A stretch of 64,000 nt of DNA from CAWFKW01 sp963816535 (GCA_963816535.1 CAWFKW010000003.1:1833464-1897463); one strand, 5' to 3'; counted from the first letter of the stretch, positions 8,233 to 17,547 are shown. Notes: generated from the letters alone by a model not told the origin. Made by a program: numbers and translations.

Positions 8233-9102
8233 CTAGACTCTGATCAAAATATTATCTATCAACCTTACTTTCCCAAATCTTACGGCTAATGAAACGACGA
8301 TTTCTTTCGTTTTTTTGATTTCATTCAGTGAATTCACCTGTTCAAGACTTTTGGAATTATTAAACGAAATATAATCAATTTTAGTTACAGCCGCACGGGA
8401 TTGAATAAGCTTCTGCATTTGGTGTTTGAGGAAACTAATATCCCTGTTATAGTTCCTGTATTCAATTTTCCTCTTTGCATATTGCAGCGCCTTATACAGG
8501 TACGGCGCGTCGCTTCTTTGAGCTTTTGTTAAATACACATTCCGCGAGCTCATAGCAAGGCCGTCGCTTTCTCTGAGAGTCGGGCCAATAATTATTTTTT
8601 GGTTTAGGTTCAGGTCGGCGGCCATTTTTTTAATTACAGCGGCCTGCTGCGCATCCTTCTGCCCGAATACAGAAAAGTGAGGCTGAACAATATTGAAAAG
8701 TTTTAAAACAACAGTGGTTACGCCTCTGAAATGCCCGGGCCGTATTTTTCCTTCAAGCCCAACGGTTGTCTTTTCAACATTCACATAAGTTGAGAAACCG
8801 GCGGGATACAGTTCTTTTACATTGGGATAAAAAACGTAGTCAGTTCCGGCCAGGCGGCACAGTTTTTCATCGCGTTTAAAATCACGCGGGTAACGGGAGT
8901 AATCTTCCCCGGGCCCGAACTGCAACGGGTTAACAAAAATACTTACAAAAACAACGTCTGCTTTCTTTCGTGCGATTCGGATAAGCGATAAATGACCATC
9001 ATGCAGATAACCCATAGTAGGTACAAAGCTGATAGTTTTGCCTTCATCACGCAATTTTGCCCCGACCTGATGAGCTTTCTTTACCGTACGGATGATTTTC
9101 AT
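8233..9102 (-). CDS. panC: Pantothenate synthetase
   Basis: 289 residues. It joins pantoate and beta-alanine with ATP in the cytoplasm, the last step of vitamin B5 synthesis. The nucleotidyltransferase motifs are clear: VPTMGYLHDGH (HxGH type) near 27-37, FGQKDAQQ near 149, and the KMSKS-like MSSRN near 187. It lies 94 bases ahead of panD. The C-terminal domain (about 190-289) is typical though rich in Lys. Confidence is high. Confidence 0.96.
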   Translation of the reverse strand: MKIIRTVKKAHQVGAKLRDEGKTISFVPTMGYLHDGHLSLIRIARKKADVVFVSIFVNPLQFGPGEDYSRYPRDFKRDEKLCRLAGTDYVFYPNVKELYPAGFSTYVNVEKTTVGLEGKIRPGHFRGVTTVVLKLFNIVQPHFSVFGQKDAQQAAVIKKMAADLNLNQKIIIGPTLRESDGLAMSSRNVYLTKAQRSDAPYLYKALQYAKRKIEYRNYNRDISFLKHQMQKLIQSRAAVTKIDYISFNNSKSLEQVNSLNEIKKTKEIVVSLAVRFGKVRLIDNILIRV

Positions 9103-9181
9103 TTATGCCTGAATATAAAATTAGGGGACTCAGCCCCTATGATAATTTTTAGATATATATTCACTATCTACGGGATTGCTT

Positions 9182-9200
9182 CCTGCCTGCTGCAGGCAGG
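9182..9200. repeat. CCTGCCTGC palindrome, copy 2
   Basis: Perfect copy of the 19-base element (9-pair stem around one T) in the gap between accD and panC. A separate short hairpin (AGGGG/CCCCT) lies at about 9122-9140. Nothing coding is seen in this gap. Confidence 0.7.
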
Positions 9201-9233
9201 CGTCCGGCAGTTGCCGGGTTCACAATTCACACG

Positions 9234-10079
9234 CTACTTTGTAAACCAGAGAAGCGAATAATATATTCTTTCTTTCAGATCTTTCCTGCTGACAACATAA
9301 TCGAGGAAACCGTGTTCCATAACGAACTCGGCGCGCTGGAATCCCTTAGGTAAGTCTTTGCCTGTCGCCTGTCTTACAACTCTTGGCCCAGCAAATCCAA
9401 TTAAAGAATTGGGCTCGGCAATATTAATATCGCCAAGCATAGAAAAGCTCGCTGACGCGCCGCCGGTTGTTGGATCGGTAATTACGGAAATATAGGGAAG
9501 ACCGTTTTCGGCAAGCTTTGCAAGCCATGCGGATGTTTTTGCAAGCTGCATCAGCGAAATTGCCGCTTCCATCATTCTTGCGCCGCCTGATTTTGAAATA
9601 ATTATATACGGCGCTTTAAGCTTAATTGCCCTCTGAATCCCCCGGGCGATCTTCTCTCCAACGACGGACCCCATGCTTCCGCCGATAAACTGGAAATCCA
9701 TTGCGCTGATTACGGCTTCTATGCCGTTTATTTCGCCGCTCGCGTTTCTTACAGCATCGTAAAGCCCGGTCTTCTTTATCGATTCTTCAAGACGGTCTTT
9801 GTATTTTTTAGTATCTACAAAATTGAGCGGGTCCTTCGATCTTACTTTTTTGTCGAACTCGCTGTATTTTCCGTTATCGAACAGCAGCGTAAAGTACTCT
9901 TCGCTGCCAATCCTGAAGTGAAATTCGCATTTTGTGCAGAGGTAAAAATTATGCTCCCATTGTTTCTTGTGCATTATTTCGTCGCAGTTGGGGCATTTTA
10001 CCCAGTTGCCTTCGCCGATATCCTCTTTACGGTGAGTCTCGGCTTCTATTTTGTCTTTTGTACGTTTAAACCATGCCAT
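9234..10079 (-). CDS. accD: Acetyl-CoA carboxylase carboxyltransferase subunit beta
   Basis: 281 residues. With AccA it moves the carboxyl group from biotin to acetyl-CoA, making malonyl-CoA for fatty acid synthesis. The N-terminal four-cysteine zinc ribbon is complete (CPNCDEI at about 29 and CTKCEFHF at about 48). The carboxyltransferase core carries SKSGGARMMEA and the oxyanion/CoA-binding glycine stretches (DPTTGGASASF, GFAGPRVV). accA is not in the window. It lies in the minus-strand run behind tsaE-tsaB, with a 38-base gap. Confidence 0.97.
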   Translation of the reverse strand: MAWFKRTKDKIEAETHRKEDIGEGNWVKCPNCDEIMHKKQWEHNFYLCTKCEFHFRIGSEEYFTLLFDNGKYSEFDKKVRSKDPLNFVDTKKYKDRLEESIKKTGLYDAVRNASGEINGIEAVISAMDFQFIGGSMGSVVGEKIARGIQRAIKLKAPYIIISKSGGARMMEAAISLMQLAKTSAWLAKLAENGLPYISVITDPTTGGASASFSMLGDINIAEPNSLIGFAGPRVVRQATGKDLPKGFQRAEFVMEHGFLDYVVSRKDLKERIYYSLLWFTK

Positions 10080-10117
10080 ATAGCAAAATCAAATGTCAAA
10101 AATTATGTATCAAATAA

Positions 10118-10783
10118 TCACTTTTGTTTTCTGAAGTTAAAATCCTTGATATAGAGAGGTTCAACCTCTACGGGATTCTTCAAGTCCCCTTTATCTAATC
10201 GTTCCTTCGAGAGCCTAAGCATTGAATCAAGCTCCGAATCCAAATTTTCACTGTTTATATATTCAAAATAAGAATGTTTTCTCTTAGTTTCAGCGTCAAA
10301 AAAGCCCACAATCAGGGCATTGCCGGCAGTTATTGATGATAATTGTTCCAATTCTGCGCAGCCTCTTTTGATTTCAGAGCCGTTTAACCACACTGAATAG
10401 TAATACTCCGGCAGATTTGCGGGGATCGCAATACAATACTCTCTCTGCGGGTCAGATTTTTTGATACGTAAGTAAGCCAGTTCAAAGCCTGATACAGGTA
10501 TCAGCGGAATATCCAGCGCGGCGGCAAACCCCTTTGCTATCGAAAGCCCGACACGTATCCCGGTGAATGAACCGGGACCAATCGTTACTGCCACTGCCTT
10601 TACCGCTTCCAACGCCTTCCTGTGTTCATCGCTTAGCTTACGAAGGCATTTGACCAGATTATCGGGCTGTTTCTTTGAATCGGCTTTTTGGAATTCTGAA
10701 GCATATTCAACATAATGGCCGTCCGCTGAACTTAAAGCGGTGAACGCGCCGTTATCGCCTGAGTTTATCAGCAGTAAATTCAA
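10118..10783 (-). CDS. tsaB: tRNA threonylcarbamoyladenosine synthesis protein TsaB
   Basis: 221 residues. TsaB is the scaffold partner of TsaD in making t6A37 in tRNAs that read ANN codons. The ASKHA-type N-domain is seen in VTIGPGSFTGIRVGLSIAKG, which is diagnostic. The start is a TTG overlapping the tsaE stop by four bases; no ATG is available and the family alignment begins here (LLLINSGD, where most members have IDTS). The overlap implies coupled translation with tsaE. Confidence 0.92.
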   Translation of the reverse strand: MNLLLINSGDNGAFTALSSADGHYVEYASEFQKADSKKQPDNLVKCLRKLSDEHRKALEAVKAVAVTIGPGSFTGIRVGLSIAKGFAAALDIPLIPVSGFELAYLRIKKSDPQREYCIAIPANLPEYYYSVWLNGSEIKRGCAELEQLSSITAGNALIVGFFDAETKRKHSYFEYINSENLDSELDSMLRLSKERLDKGDLKNPVEVEPLYIKDFNFRKQK

Positions 10784-11223
10784 AACCCCGGATTCTCCAC
10801 TTTGATATACCTGTAATTCTCGTTTTCGGATGTGTGCGCAATGCGGACTTTCTTTGTGTCAGGCGGCAGCGAATCTTCAACAAGCTCGGGCCATTCGATT
10901 AATACAATTCCACGGCTGTTCATATAATCATCGAACCCGACGGAAAAAACCTCATCAGAATGCCTGAGCCGGTAGAAATCGAAATGGAATATCTTTGGAG
11001 ATGTTTCAGAAGAATATTCGTTCACAATAATGAAGGTGGGGCTGTTCACAATTTGCTTTGCGCCAAGCCCGCTGCAAACTCCCTTTACAAACTGTGTCTT
11101 GCCGCTGCCCAGATCGCCGTACAAAGCTATAACGTCGCGGTCCTTTAACATTCCCGCAAACTGTTTCCCAACGTTCCGGGTTTCTTCGGCATTTTTTGTC
11201 ACTACAGTAAAATCGTTTGTCAT
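10780..11223 (-). CDS. tsaE: tRNA threonylcarbamoyladenosine synthesis ATPase TsaE
   Basis: 147 residues. P-loop ATPase needed for turnover of the TsaBD complex in t6A synthesis. The Walker A motif is LYGDLGSGKTQF, followed by the family signature VNSPTFIIVNEY and HFDFYRL. It is the first gene of the tsaE-tsaB pair and overlaps tsaB by four bases. The 122-base gap upstream holds a perfect 9-pair hairpin (GAGGCACAT, 11241-11261) between tsaE and porX. Confidence 0.95.
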   Translation of the reverse strand: MTNDFTVVTKNAEETRNVGKQFAGMLKDRDVIALYGDLGSGKTQFVKGVCSGLGAKQIVNSPTFIIVNEYSSETSPKIFHFDFYRLRHSDEVFSVGFDDYMNSRGIVLIEWPELVEDSLPPDTKKVRIAHTSENENYRYIKVENPGF

Positions 11224-11240
11224 TAGCTCTGCAAATTATA

Positions 11241-11261
11241 GAGGCACATTATATGTGCCTC
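11241..11261. repeat. Short perfect hairpin between porX and tsaE
   Basis: GAGGCACAT and its complement with a TAT loop. No T run follows on the minus strand, so it is a weak terminator candidate or a 3'-end stabiliser of the porX transcript. Confidence 0.4.
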
Positions 11262-11345
11262 GTAAAAATTTGCCGGTTCAATTAAATTTAGTTCTGAATA
11301 TTCAGTTCTGAAGCGCTTGTAAAGCGTCTCTTCTACATAATTTTT

Positions 11346-12914
11346 TTATGTCTTCGGCTCCAGAGTCACTACAGGGAGTATCAGCTCTTCCATAGAAATG
11401 CCTCCGTGCTGGAAAGTATTTTTGTAGTGATTCAGGTAATAATGATAATCTGTCGGGTATACAAAATAAAAATCTTCCTTCGTTATAACGTAGTTTACGA
11501 TCCCACCGCGTTTAGGAAGCATATAATCATGCGGGTTGCGTATAAAAATGGCCTGACGGTCGTCGCATTTCACGTTACGTCCGTACTTATAACGCAGATT
11601 GGTAGATGTTTCTTTATCGCCCAGCACCTTGGCGCCGCGCAGGCAGCGTATGCTGCCGTGATCGGTGGTCACAATTATCTTGACATTTTTCTGCTGGGAG
11701 AGGATCTTAAACATTGAGAAAAGGGCTGAGTGCTCAAACCACGACTCTGTAAGAGAGCGGTAAGCCGATTCATCAGGCGCGATCTCTTTCAGCACAGCGC
11801 TATCGGAGCGGCTGTGAGCAAGAATATCCACAAAGTTTACCACAATAGCGTTAAGATGAGTGCTTGCAAACGAAGCTATTTTGTTTTCTATCCCTTTGCC
11901 GAATTCCTGGTCAAGTATCTTCACATATCTCAGGTCGTTCCTGAGTTTTATCCTTCTTCGCGCCAATAATTTTTCGAGAAATTCTTTTTCGTAATTGTTC
12001 TTGCTGTTCTCATCATCTTCGCCTTTTGCGAAAAGTTCCGGGTAATGCTGTTCTATTTCGCTTGGGAAGAGCCCGCTGAAAATAGCGTTCCTTGCGTACG
12101 GCGTGGCAGAAGGGATCATGCCGAAGTAATACTCTTTATTAATTTTAAAATAATCGTACAGGTGGCGTTCCATCAGCAGCCACTGGTCAAGCCTGAGGCA
12201 ATCAACCACAAAAAAGAAAATGGATTTATTGGAATCAAGTTCAGGTATAACATACTGGTCGACTACTTTGTTCGAAAATATGGGGCCCTGTTTTTTTTCA
12301 TGAATCCACTCGAGATAGTTCCTTTCGAAGAATTTTGAAAACTCAATATTGCATTCGCGTCTCTGGGCAAGCACCGTGTCTTTGAGGCCCAGCTCAGGGT
12401 GTTCATCAAGTTCCATTTCCCATTCGGTCAGGTCGCTGTTAATTCTTATCCAGTCTGTATAATCAAGCGGCTCCATCATTTCCATGGAAATGCGGTTAAA
12501 CTCTTTAATGTAGTCGCGGGAAACCGTTTCCCCTTTAATGCGCTTTCCTTCAAGAAATTTTTTGCACACAAGCAGTATCTGGTTCGGGTTGACCGGCTTG
12601 AGCAGGTAATCGGATATTTTGGCGCCGATAGCGTCTTCCATCAGGGTTTCGGTTTCATTTTTCGTGACCATAACCACCGGAACATTGGGTTGAATATCTT
12701 TCAATGAAGAAAGTGTCTTCAATCCGCCCATTCCTGCCATCATTTCATCAAGAAATATGAGGTCATAGTTCTTATCCTTAACAAGCTCTATTGCGTCTTC
12801 GCCGTTAGTTGCTTTATCAACGGCGTATCCTTTATCCTCTAAAAACAGGATATTAGAACGCAGAAGCTCGATCTCATCGTCTACCCAGAGTATTTTGTTT
12901 TTGCCTTTTTCCAA
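11346..12914 (-). CDS. porX: PorX-type response regulator with alkaline phosphatase-like (PglZ) domain
   Basis: 522 residues. The receiver domain (6-125) has acidic pocket VDDE, phospho-acceptor Asp56 in DLIFLDEMM and the switch Lys in YLLKPVNP. From about 220 to 520 follows an alkaline-phosphatase/PglZ fold, with VVDCLRLDQW, VNFVDILAHS, TTDHGSI and the terminal FQHGGIS metal-site motifs. This architecture is PorX, which with the PorY kinase and a sigma factor controls T9SS genes; structural work on homologues reported oligonucleotide phosphodiesterase activity. The T9SS-tailed proteins at 34319 and 38649 are likely clients of the system it controls. The only start in reach is TTG. porY is not in the window. 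Confidence 0.88.
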   Translation of the reverse strand: MEKGKNKILWVDDEIELLRSNILFLEDKGYAVDKATNGEDAIELVKDKNYDLIFLDEMMAGMGGLKTLSSLKDIQPNVPVVMVTKNETETLMEDAIGAKISDYLLKPVNPNQILLVCKKFLEGKRIKGETVSRDYIKEFNRISMEMMEPLDYTDWIRINSDLTEWEMELDEHPELGLKDTVLAQRRECNIEFSKFFERNYLEWIHEKKQGPIFSNKVVDQYVIPELDSNKSIFFFVVDCLRLDQWLLMERHLYDYFKINKEYYFGMIPSATPYARNAIFSGLFPSEIEQHYPELFAKGEDDENSKNNYEKEFLEKLLARRRIKLRNDLRYVKILDQEFGKGIENKIASFASTHLNAIVVNFVDILAHSRSDSAVLKEIAPDESAYRSLTESWFEHSALFSMFKILSQQKNVKIIVTTDHGSIRCLRGAKVLGDKETSTNLRYKYGRNVKCDDRQAIFIRNPHDYMLPKRGGIVNYVITKEDFYFVYPTDYHYYLNHYKNTFQHGGISMEELILPVVTLEPKT

Positions 12915-12973
12915 GATGTTATTACTAATTTTGTTGAAGAAATGCCCTAAAGGGGCTTAAATTAAATTAGTAA

Positions 12974-13005
12974 ATTGATTTTCATGCAGGTTATGGTTAT
13001 TTTTG
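12974..13005 (+). promoter_or_regulatory. Promoter of rpsT
   Basis: ATTG (12974-12977), 20 bases, then TATTTTTG (12998-13005), which fits the Bacteroidetes pattern TTTG-N20-TAnnTTTG with one mismatch at -33. Start of the transcript is expected near 13012, about 44 bases before the rpsT ATG. Confidence 0.55.
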
Positions 13006-13055
13006 TAGTTCAACAATTATAAACGTATAAATTTATTATTAAAAGGAACTTTTAG

Positions 13056-13313
13056 ATGCCATTAAGACACAAATCAGCGCAAAAAAGAGCAAGACAAACT
13101 GAAACAAGAACTGAATATAACAAACATTACAAAGCAAAGTTGAAAACCGCTCTGAAGAAAGTTCTTTCGGCCAAAACAAAAGCGGCCGGCGAGAAAGAGC
13201 TTAAAAGCGCGGTATCTGTTCTTGACAAGGCGGCAACTAAAAGAATAATCCATAAAAATAACGCCGCAAACAGGAAATCGGCCTTAACACGCCATGTAAA
13301 TAAGCTTAAATAG
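13056..13313 (+). CDS. rpsT: 30S ribosomal protein S20
   Basis: 85 residues, usual length. S20 binds 16S rRNA early in small-subunit assembly. The start MPLRHKSAQKRARQ and the Lys/Arg/Ala-rich helices with KRIIHKNNAANRKSALTRHVN are diagnostic. AAAAGGA lies at good spacing before the ATG. It has its own promoter and a strong terminator, so it is a single-gene unit. Confidence 0.97.
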   Translation: MPLRHKSAQKRARQTETRTEYNKHYKAKLKTALKKVLSAKTKAAGEKELKSAVSVLDKAATKRIIHKNNAANRKSALTRHVNKLK

Positions 13314-13350
13314 GTTTGTTACAATAGCCAGGTATTTACGTAATGAGTAT

Positions 13351-13386
13351 AACTAAGAAAGGAGCTAATTAGCTCCTTTCTTAGTT
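13351..13386. terminator. Perfect 16-pair terminator hairpin after rpsT
   Basis: AACTAAGAAAGGAGCT and its full complement around AATT. It ends rpsT transcription on the plus strand; T-rich sequence follows. Its right arm covers the last codons of the broken gene on the minus strand. Confidence 0.75.
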
Positions 13387-14439
13387 TCTTCTATTTTTTC
13401 CAGGAGCCAGCCTTTAAAGTTAACCGAGTCTTCTTTTTCCAACGCTTTTCTTACGCTGTCTTTGTCAGATTTTGTTTTGCCCGTCCTGATGTCAATGATT
13501 CGTTTACAATAAAGCAGAAAATTATTTGTGGTGGTTTTGTAATATTCAGAAACATTTTTGTTATTTATTACAAAGTGTTTGTAGGCATCTAAAAGCGATA
13601 GCGCTTCTTCGATGAAATTCAGTTCAACATAAATTCTAAGCAGCAGGTTTCTGTAATCGAACTTTAACGTGAAAAGAGCGAAATCAACTTTTTTAAGCAG
13701 TTCAAGCGATTCAGCAAACTCCTTTCTTTCGAAACTTATGTGCGCTTCAGAGAATTTCTTCATTACTATTTGCAGTTCTTTGGGAGACGGCTGCTGTATT
13801 CAATAATAAATTTTTCAGCCCAGTCAATTTCTTTCAGGTGCAGCGCGTTGATCAGTATCTGTCTGTAAAGCAATACGCGCATTTCCCTTCCGTCAGGAGA
13901 GAATACTCCGTGCGCCAGCCGGATCTTATTCAGCTCAAAGAGCTCGCGCCTGTAACGGTTCCTGTCGATAGTTTCCATCTTCATCCAGCAGATCGCCTCC
14001 GCCATTTGGTAAATGTTATACATTTTCAGGCGCATCAAACAGCGGCGTAACTTCGGGCAGAATTTTCTTCATCATTACATAATATTCCTCGCTGTCTTCG
14101 TTCAGGTAGTTCAGTATTGCGGCAACATATATCTTTATTGCATTTTGAACCGGGTCGTCAAATTTCCCGTCCAGAATCTCCTGTGCAAATTTATTGAAAT
14201 CAACAACATTCAGAAACGTAAGCAGAAACGGGTCCGGAAAAAGCGTGTTAAATATCTTCTTGTTTGTGTGAATGTCATGCAGCCCGTAGGCTAGCTTCAT
14301 TACAAAACGATATATCAGGTAGTTATTTTTGCCGGCAATGCTTTGCAGCGCCTTAAAATTTCAGGCAATTTACAAACTCCACAGGCAATAAAACCCTTAG
14401 CGTTACCTTTAAACTGATTTCGGCTAACACTTCAAGCAT
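13365..14439 (-). pseudogene. Broken alpha-helical (TPR-like) gene in four frames
   Basis: Four consecutive minus-strand segments read like one protein of about 355 residues interrupted by frameshifts. Segment A runs from an ATG at 14439 (MLEVLAEISLKVTLRVLLP) to a stop at about 14361; B is open from 14360 to 14016 (KALQSIAGKNNYLIYRF to DAPENV); C covers about 14030-13766 (YNIYQMAEAICWMKMETID to SRLPK); D covers 13763-13365 (MKKFSEAHISFERKEFAESL). The joins at about 14363, 14024 and 13775 each need one inserted or deleted base. The later parts have the Leu/Ala/Tyr pattern of tetratricopeptide-like helical repeats. No function is recognised. It may be a true pseudogene or carry sequencing errors. 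Confidence 0.6.
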
Positions 14440-14495
14440 TTCAAAAACATTTACAATCAAAGTGCATTAATTATAAATTCTGAGAAGCTAAAATT

Positions 14496-14524
14496 AAAAA
14501 GGAGCTCCACCCGGCTCCTTTTTT
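14496..14524. terminator. Terminator of the secreted-protein gene at 14577
   Basis: Stem AAAAAGGAGC / GCTCCTTTTT with T runs on both strands, 53 bases after the stop of the minus-strand gene. It can work in either direction and separates that gene from the broken gene. Confidence 0.75.
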
Positions 14525-14576
14525 ATAAAACTTTTTATTTGCCGGTATATGCCGGCTTGCTGAAACCGGTATGGCT

Positions 14577-15212
14577 TCAAAATCTTATATTTACTGAATA
14601 ATAATAGTTCTTAAATTCAACGACTGCATCAGGTTTATATAAAGATCTTTCGAGCAGCGATATGACGAGGTTTTTCAAAACGAATCCTGCAACAGATTGC
14701 ATAATCTGGTTGGGCGGCAGTACAAATCTTAATGAGTTTTCAATCGCCAGAACCGCGGCTCCCTTTATGGCAAGCGACTTAAAATAATTTTTCACTTCTG
14801 ATATAGGGACGTATATGCTGGAGCTGTGATTAGCGTATATATTAATGAAGTCAAAAGGCTTAATGCTCATTTGCGGGGTGAAGTTAATAATTGCGTATTT
14901 CTGGTAAAACCCGCCGAAATTAATATTACTTCTGAATGATGAAATAATGCCATGTGAATGGAACGTCTCCGTGTTCTTACGCTGGAGCGCTGCGTTTGTA
15001 TATTCATGCAAGGCAGCATCGGAATTATCCGCCGCATAATCTTCTTTATTTAGAACAGGAGCGCCCCTGGATTCTGTGTTCGTCCGCAGAACCGAGTTGT
15101 TATCCTTGTTTTCAATTGTTTGCCTGAGTCCGTCAGATGATGTAAGCTGGGCGATAGCGCCGCGAACAACGCAAATCGAAATGAAGATAGATATTATAAC
15201 CATTCTAATCAT
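14577..15212 (-). CDS. Secreted protein of unknown function
   Basis: 211 residues. Residues 1-22 (MIRMVIISIFISICVVRGAI, then AQ) form a signal peptide. Residues 23-80 are polar and Asn/Asp-rich, and the rest contains alternating strands and an amphipathic stretch (FINIYANHSSSIYVPISEVKNY) plus a hydrophobic segment near 150-180 (AVLAIENSLRFVLPP, VLKNLVISLLERSLY). It ends in NIRF, an aromatic end as seen in periplasmic or outer-membrane proteins. No known domain is recognised. Followed by its own terminator. It lies 122 bases downstream of the aminotransferase gene. Confidence 0.55.
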   Translation of the reverse strand: MIRMVIISIFISICVVRGAIAQLTSSDGLRQTIENKDNNSVLRTNTESRGAPVLNKEDYAADNSDAALHEYTNAALQRKNTETFHSHGIISSFRSNINFGGFYQKYAIINFTPQMSIKPFDFINIYANHSSSIYVPISEVKNYFKSLAIKGAAVLAIENSLRFVLPPNQIMQSVAGFVLKNLVISLLERSLYKPDAVVEFKNYYYSVNIRF

Positions 15213-15334
15213 GGTTATCAGATTTAATTCTGAAATTACATCATCAGCAGAATACGTTGACAGTAAGGAGCAGTTTACAGTAAAGAGAGCTTACTCCGCG
15301 GGTTATGAAAATCGCCTGGAGAAAAATAGCAAGA

Positions 15335-16618
15335 TTAGCTCAACTTTGCAAGCGCATTTCTGAGGCTTTCAATCACCTTCTCCACCTCTTCGAGCCTGCA
15401 CGTGCCCACCGATAACCGGTACCACGATGAATCGTCTGAATCGCCAAAAGCGTGGAAAGGAACTAATGCAACATGAGCTTCCTCAAGGAGGTATTTAGTA
15501 ATGTCGCGTGTAGTTTCAAGAACAGAGCCGCCGGCCCTTTTCATGCCATGCAGCCGAAACTGTACCGTCAGGTAAATAGCCGCCTGCGGCGCTATCGCAT
15601 TTACTCTATGGCCCTCTTTCTTTAGCGACATAAACCCTTTGTAAAATCCTTCAAGCCTCTTATGAACTTTATCTTTGTAATCAGCCAGATATGAATCAAC
15701 CTGCCCAGCATCGGAAAGATACCGCGCCGTAGCAACCTGCTCTGCTTTTGGCGCCCATGCGCCAAGATGCGATAGAATAGATTTCATCTTATCTATAACT
15801 CTTTCGGGCCCGAACGACCAACCAACTCTGACGCCTGTTGCCGCAAACGCTTTTGAAAGCCCATCGATAAATATTGTGTAATTTCTCATCTCCGGATTTA
15901 TTGAAACCGGGTTATAATGTTCGGTATCGCCAAAAGTGAGAACCCAGTAGATTTGGTCATACATTAAATACAACGGCTTTTCGTTTGGGGAGCGCCTGTC
16001 GTTTTCTTCAACTATCAAATTACAAATATCTTCAAGCTGTTTGCGGCTGAACACAGTTCCTGTCGGATTAAGCGGAGAGCAAAGCGAGATGAGCGCGGCG
16101 TCCTTTACGTATGGCCTCATATCACCGGCAGTCGGCATAAAATTATTTTCAGGCGTGGCAAGGATTTCGACTTTCTTTGCGTGAGATAAGTGCGAGTAGT
16201 GATTGTTGTTCCATGATGGCACCGGGAATATAACCGTATCGCCCGGGGCAACAACGGTTTGGTATGTTGCATAGATCAGAGGCCTCGCACCGGCAGCCAC
16301 TAAGATCCCGTTTGGTGAGTAAGACAACATTTCCTTTTCAAGAAGGAATTTGGAAATAACTTTCCTTAGCTCTAAGATACCGTTCGCGGGCGGATAATTA
16401 GTTTCCTTTTCTTTATACGCCTTTATTATCTCACTTTCCAGCTCTTTGGGAATAGAAAAAATCTTCGGGTCGAAATCGCCGATAGTAAGATTATATATCT
16501 GCTCCCCGTTCTTGATCTTCTCATTAATTTCGCCTGCAAGCTTGATTATTTCGGAGGCGATCAGGGTTTCCGCCATCCGGGAAACCATAAGTTTTCTTTG
16601 AACTGTCTCAGTCGTCAT
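15335..16618 (-). CDS. Pyridoxal-phosphate aminotransferase, class I/II (aspartate aminotransferase-like)
   Basis: 427 residues counted from the ATG at 16618 (MTTETVQRKL); an upstream in-frame TTG at 16642 is less likely. Fold-type I signatures are present: SPLNPTGTVFS binding the cofactor, YDQIYW with the aspartate that contacts the PLP ring nitrogen, and DGLSKAFAATGVRVGW with the Schiff-base lysine. Such enzymes usually act on aspartate, alanine or aromatic amino acids; the exact substrate cannot be read from sequence. The gene is alone, followed 122 bases later by a secreted-protein gene. Confidence 0.9.
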   Translation of the reverse strand: MTTETVQRKLMVSRMAETLIASEIIKLAGEINEKIKNGEQIYNLTIGDFDPKIFSIPKELESEIIKAYKEKETNYPPANGILELRKVISKFLLEKEMLSYSPNGILVAAGARPLIYATYQTVVAPGDTVIFPVPSWNNNHYSHLSHAKKVEILATPENNFMPTAGDMRPYVKDAALISLCSPLNPTGTVFSRKQLEDICNLIVEENDRRSPNEKPLYLMYDQIYWVLTFGDTEHYNPVSINPEMRNYTIFIDGLSKAFAATGVRVGWSFGPERVIDKMKSILSHLGAWAPKAEQVATARYLSDAGQVDSYLADYKDKVHKRLEGFYKGFMSLKKEGHRVNAIAPQAAIYLTVQFRLHGMKRAGGSVLETTRDITKYLLEEAHVALVPFHAFGDSDDSSWYRLSVGTCRLEEVEKVIESLRNALAKLS

Positions 16619-16792
16619 AGATTTATCGGGAAAGTTAGGCAAATATAAAAAGAAAAATTCTAAATACGAATGTCGAAATACTAAACAAATTCGAAAATAA
16701 AACTCCGAAAACCCTAAACCTACACCATAGGTGCAACCCTGCCTCTTAAGGCGTGCAACCCGAAGAGAGTTAACTAAACTACTCCACCCCGG

Positions 16793-16811
16793 CCCTCCCC
16801 AAAGGGGAGGG
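16793..16811. repeat. CT-rich palindromic repeat, copy 2
   Basis: CCCTCCCC-AAA-GGGGAGGG hairpin preceded by CCACCCCGG, same type as the elements at 6406 and 18189. The rest of the 300-base gap 16619-16926 is AT-rich, with several word-like repeats of the type GAATTTCGAATTC/TTCGGATTT and no ORF that looks real. Confidence 0.6.
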
Positions 16812-16926
16812 AGGATGCTTTTGGTTTATCAGTGAAAATCTGCGTAATCCGTGTCTGATCTTTTGATTTTTCTTAATTCGATTTTCTAATTTGTTTTGGA
16901 TTCAGGCATTCGGATTTCGAATTCTA

Positions 16927-17319
16927 TTAAACAAATGCTATTGTTTCGATCTCAACTAAAACGTCTTTAGGAAGCCGGGCGACTTCTATGGTACTCCGAG
17001 CGGGTTTTGATTCGCCGAAAAATTCCGCATAGACTTCATTCATCGCCGCGAAGTCGTTCATGTTTTTTATGTACACAGTTGTTTTAATTACGTTTGCTAT
17101 TGACGAGCCGCCTTCTTCGAGAAGGGCTGAAACATTATTCAGGACCTTCCTGGTTTGTTCTTTAATTCCGCCGCTTACGACGTTCCCGGTACCGGGGTCT
17201 ATCGGAATTTGCCCCGATGTAAATATCAAATTTGAGCGCGGCGTGCTTACTTCTACTGCCTGCGAGTATGGGCCGATGGGCTCAGGCGCTTTATTTGTAA
17301 AAATTATTTCTTTCGACAT
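16927..17319 (-). CDS. ridA: RidA family reactive imine/enamine deaminase
   Basis: 130 residues, usual RidA (YjgF/YER057c/UK114) size. RidA hydrolyses 2-aminoacrylate and related imines released by PLP enzymes, protecting other enzymes from damage. The start segment APEPIGPYSQAV and the end segment PARSTIEVARLPKDVLVEIE are signatures; the Arg of PARST is the catalytic residue that holds the substrate carboxylate, and the final Glu is also conserved. A PLP aminotransferase gene lies next door (15335), which fits the role but is not proof of linkage. Confidence 0.93.
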   Translation of the reverse strand: MSKEIIFTNKAPEPIGPYSQAVEVSTPRSNLIFTSGQIPIDPGTGNVVSGGIKEQTRKVLNNVSALLEEGGSSIANVIKTTVYIKNMNDFAAMNEVYAEFFGESKPARSTIEVARLPKDVLVEIETIAFV

Positions 17320-17530
17320 ATTGATCTTGTTTAGTGAATTGTCAGTTAATATTAATCAGGTGTACAAGCGTAAAATATCGCTTAAATTATTCAAAGTCAA
17401 GAGTACGACAAAATGTCAATTTGTTTTGATTTTTTGCTGTTTTCAAAGACAATATTTCCCAAACTATGAAATTATGTCATTGTCTTAATTTGCTATTCTT
17501 CAAAAACGCTGATATTTTCAGTAAAATATT

Positions 17531-17547
17531 TTGGCACGCCAATTGTA
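17531..17547 (+). promoter_or_regulatory. Sigma54-type promoter of hsp20
   Basis: TTGGCACG (17531-17538), four bases, TTGT (17543-17546). The -24 half is a perfect match to the RpoN consensus TTGGCACG-N4-TTGC and the spacing is exact; the -12 half has T where C is usual. Transcription would start near 17558, giving a leader of about 47 bases before the ATG at 17605. Confidence 0.6.
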
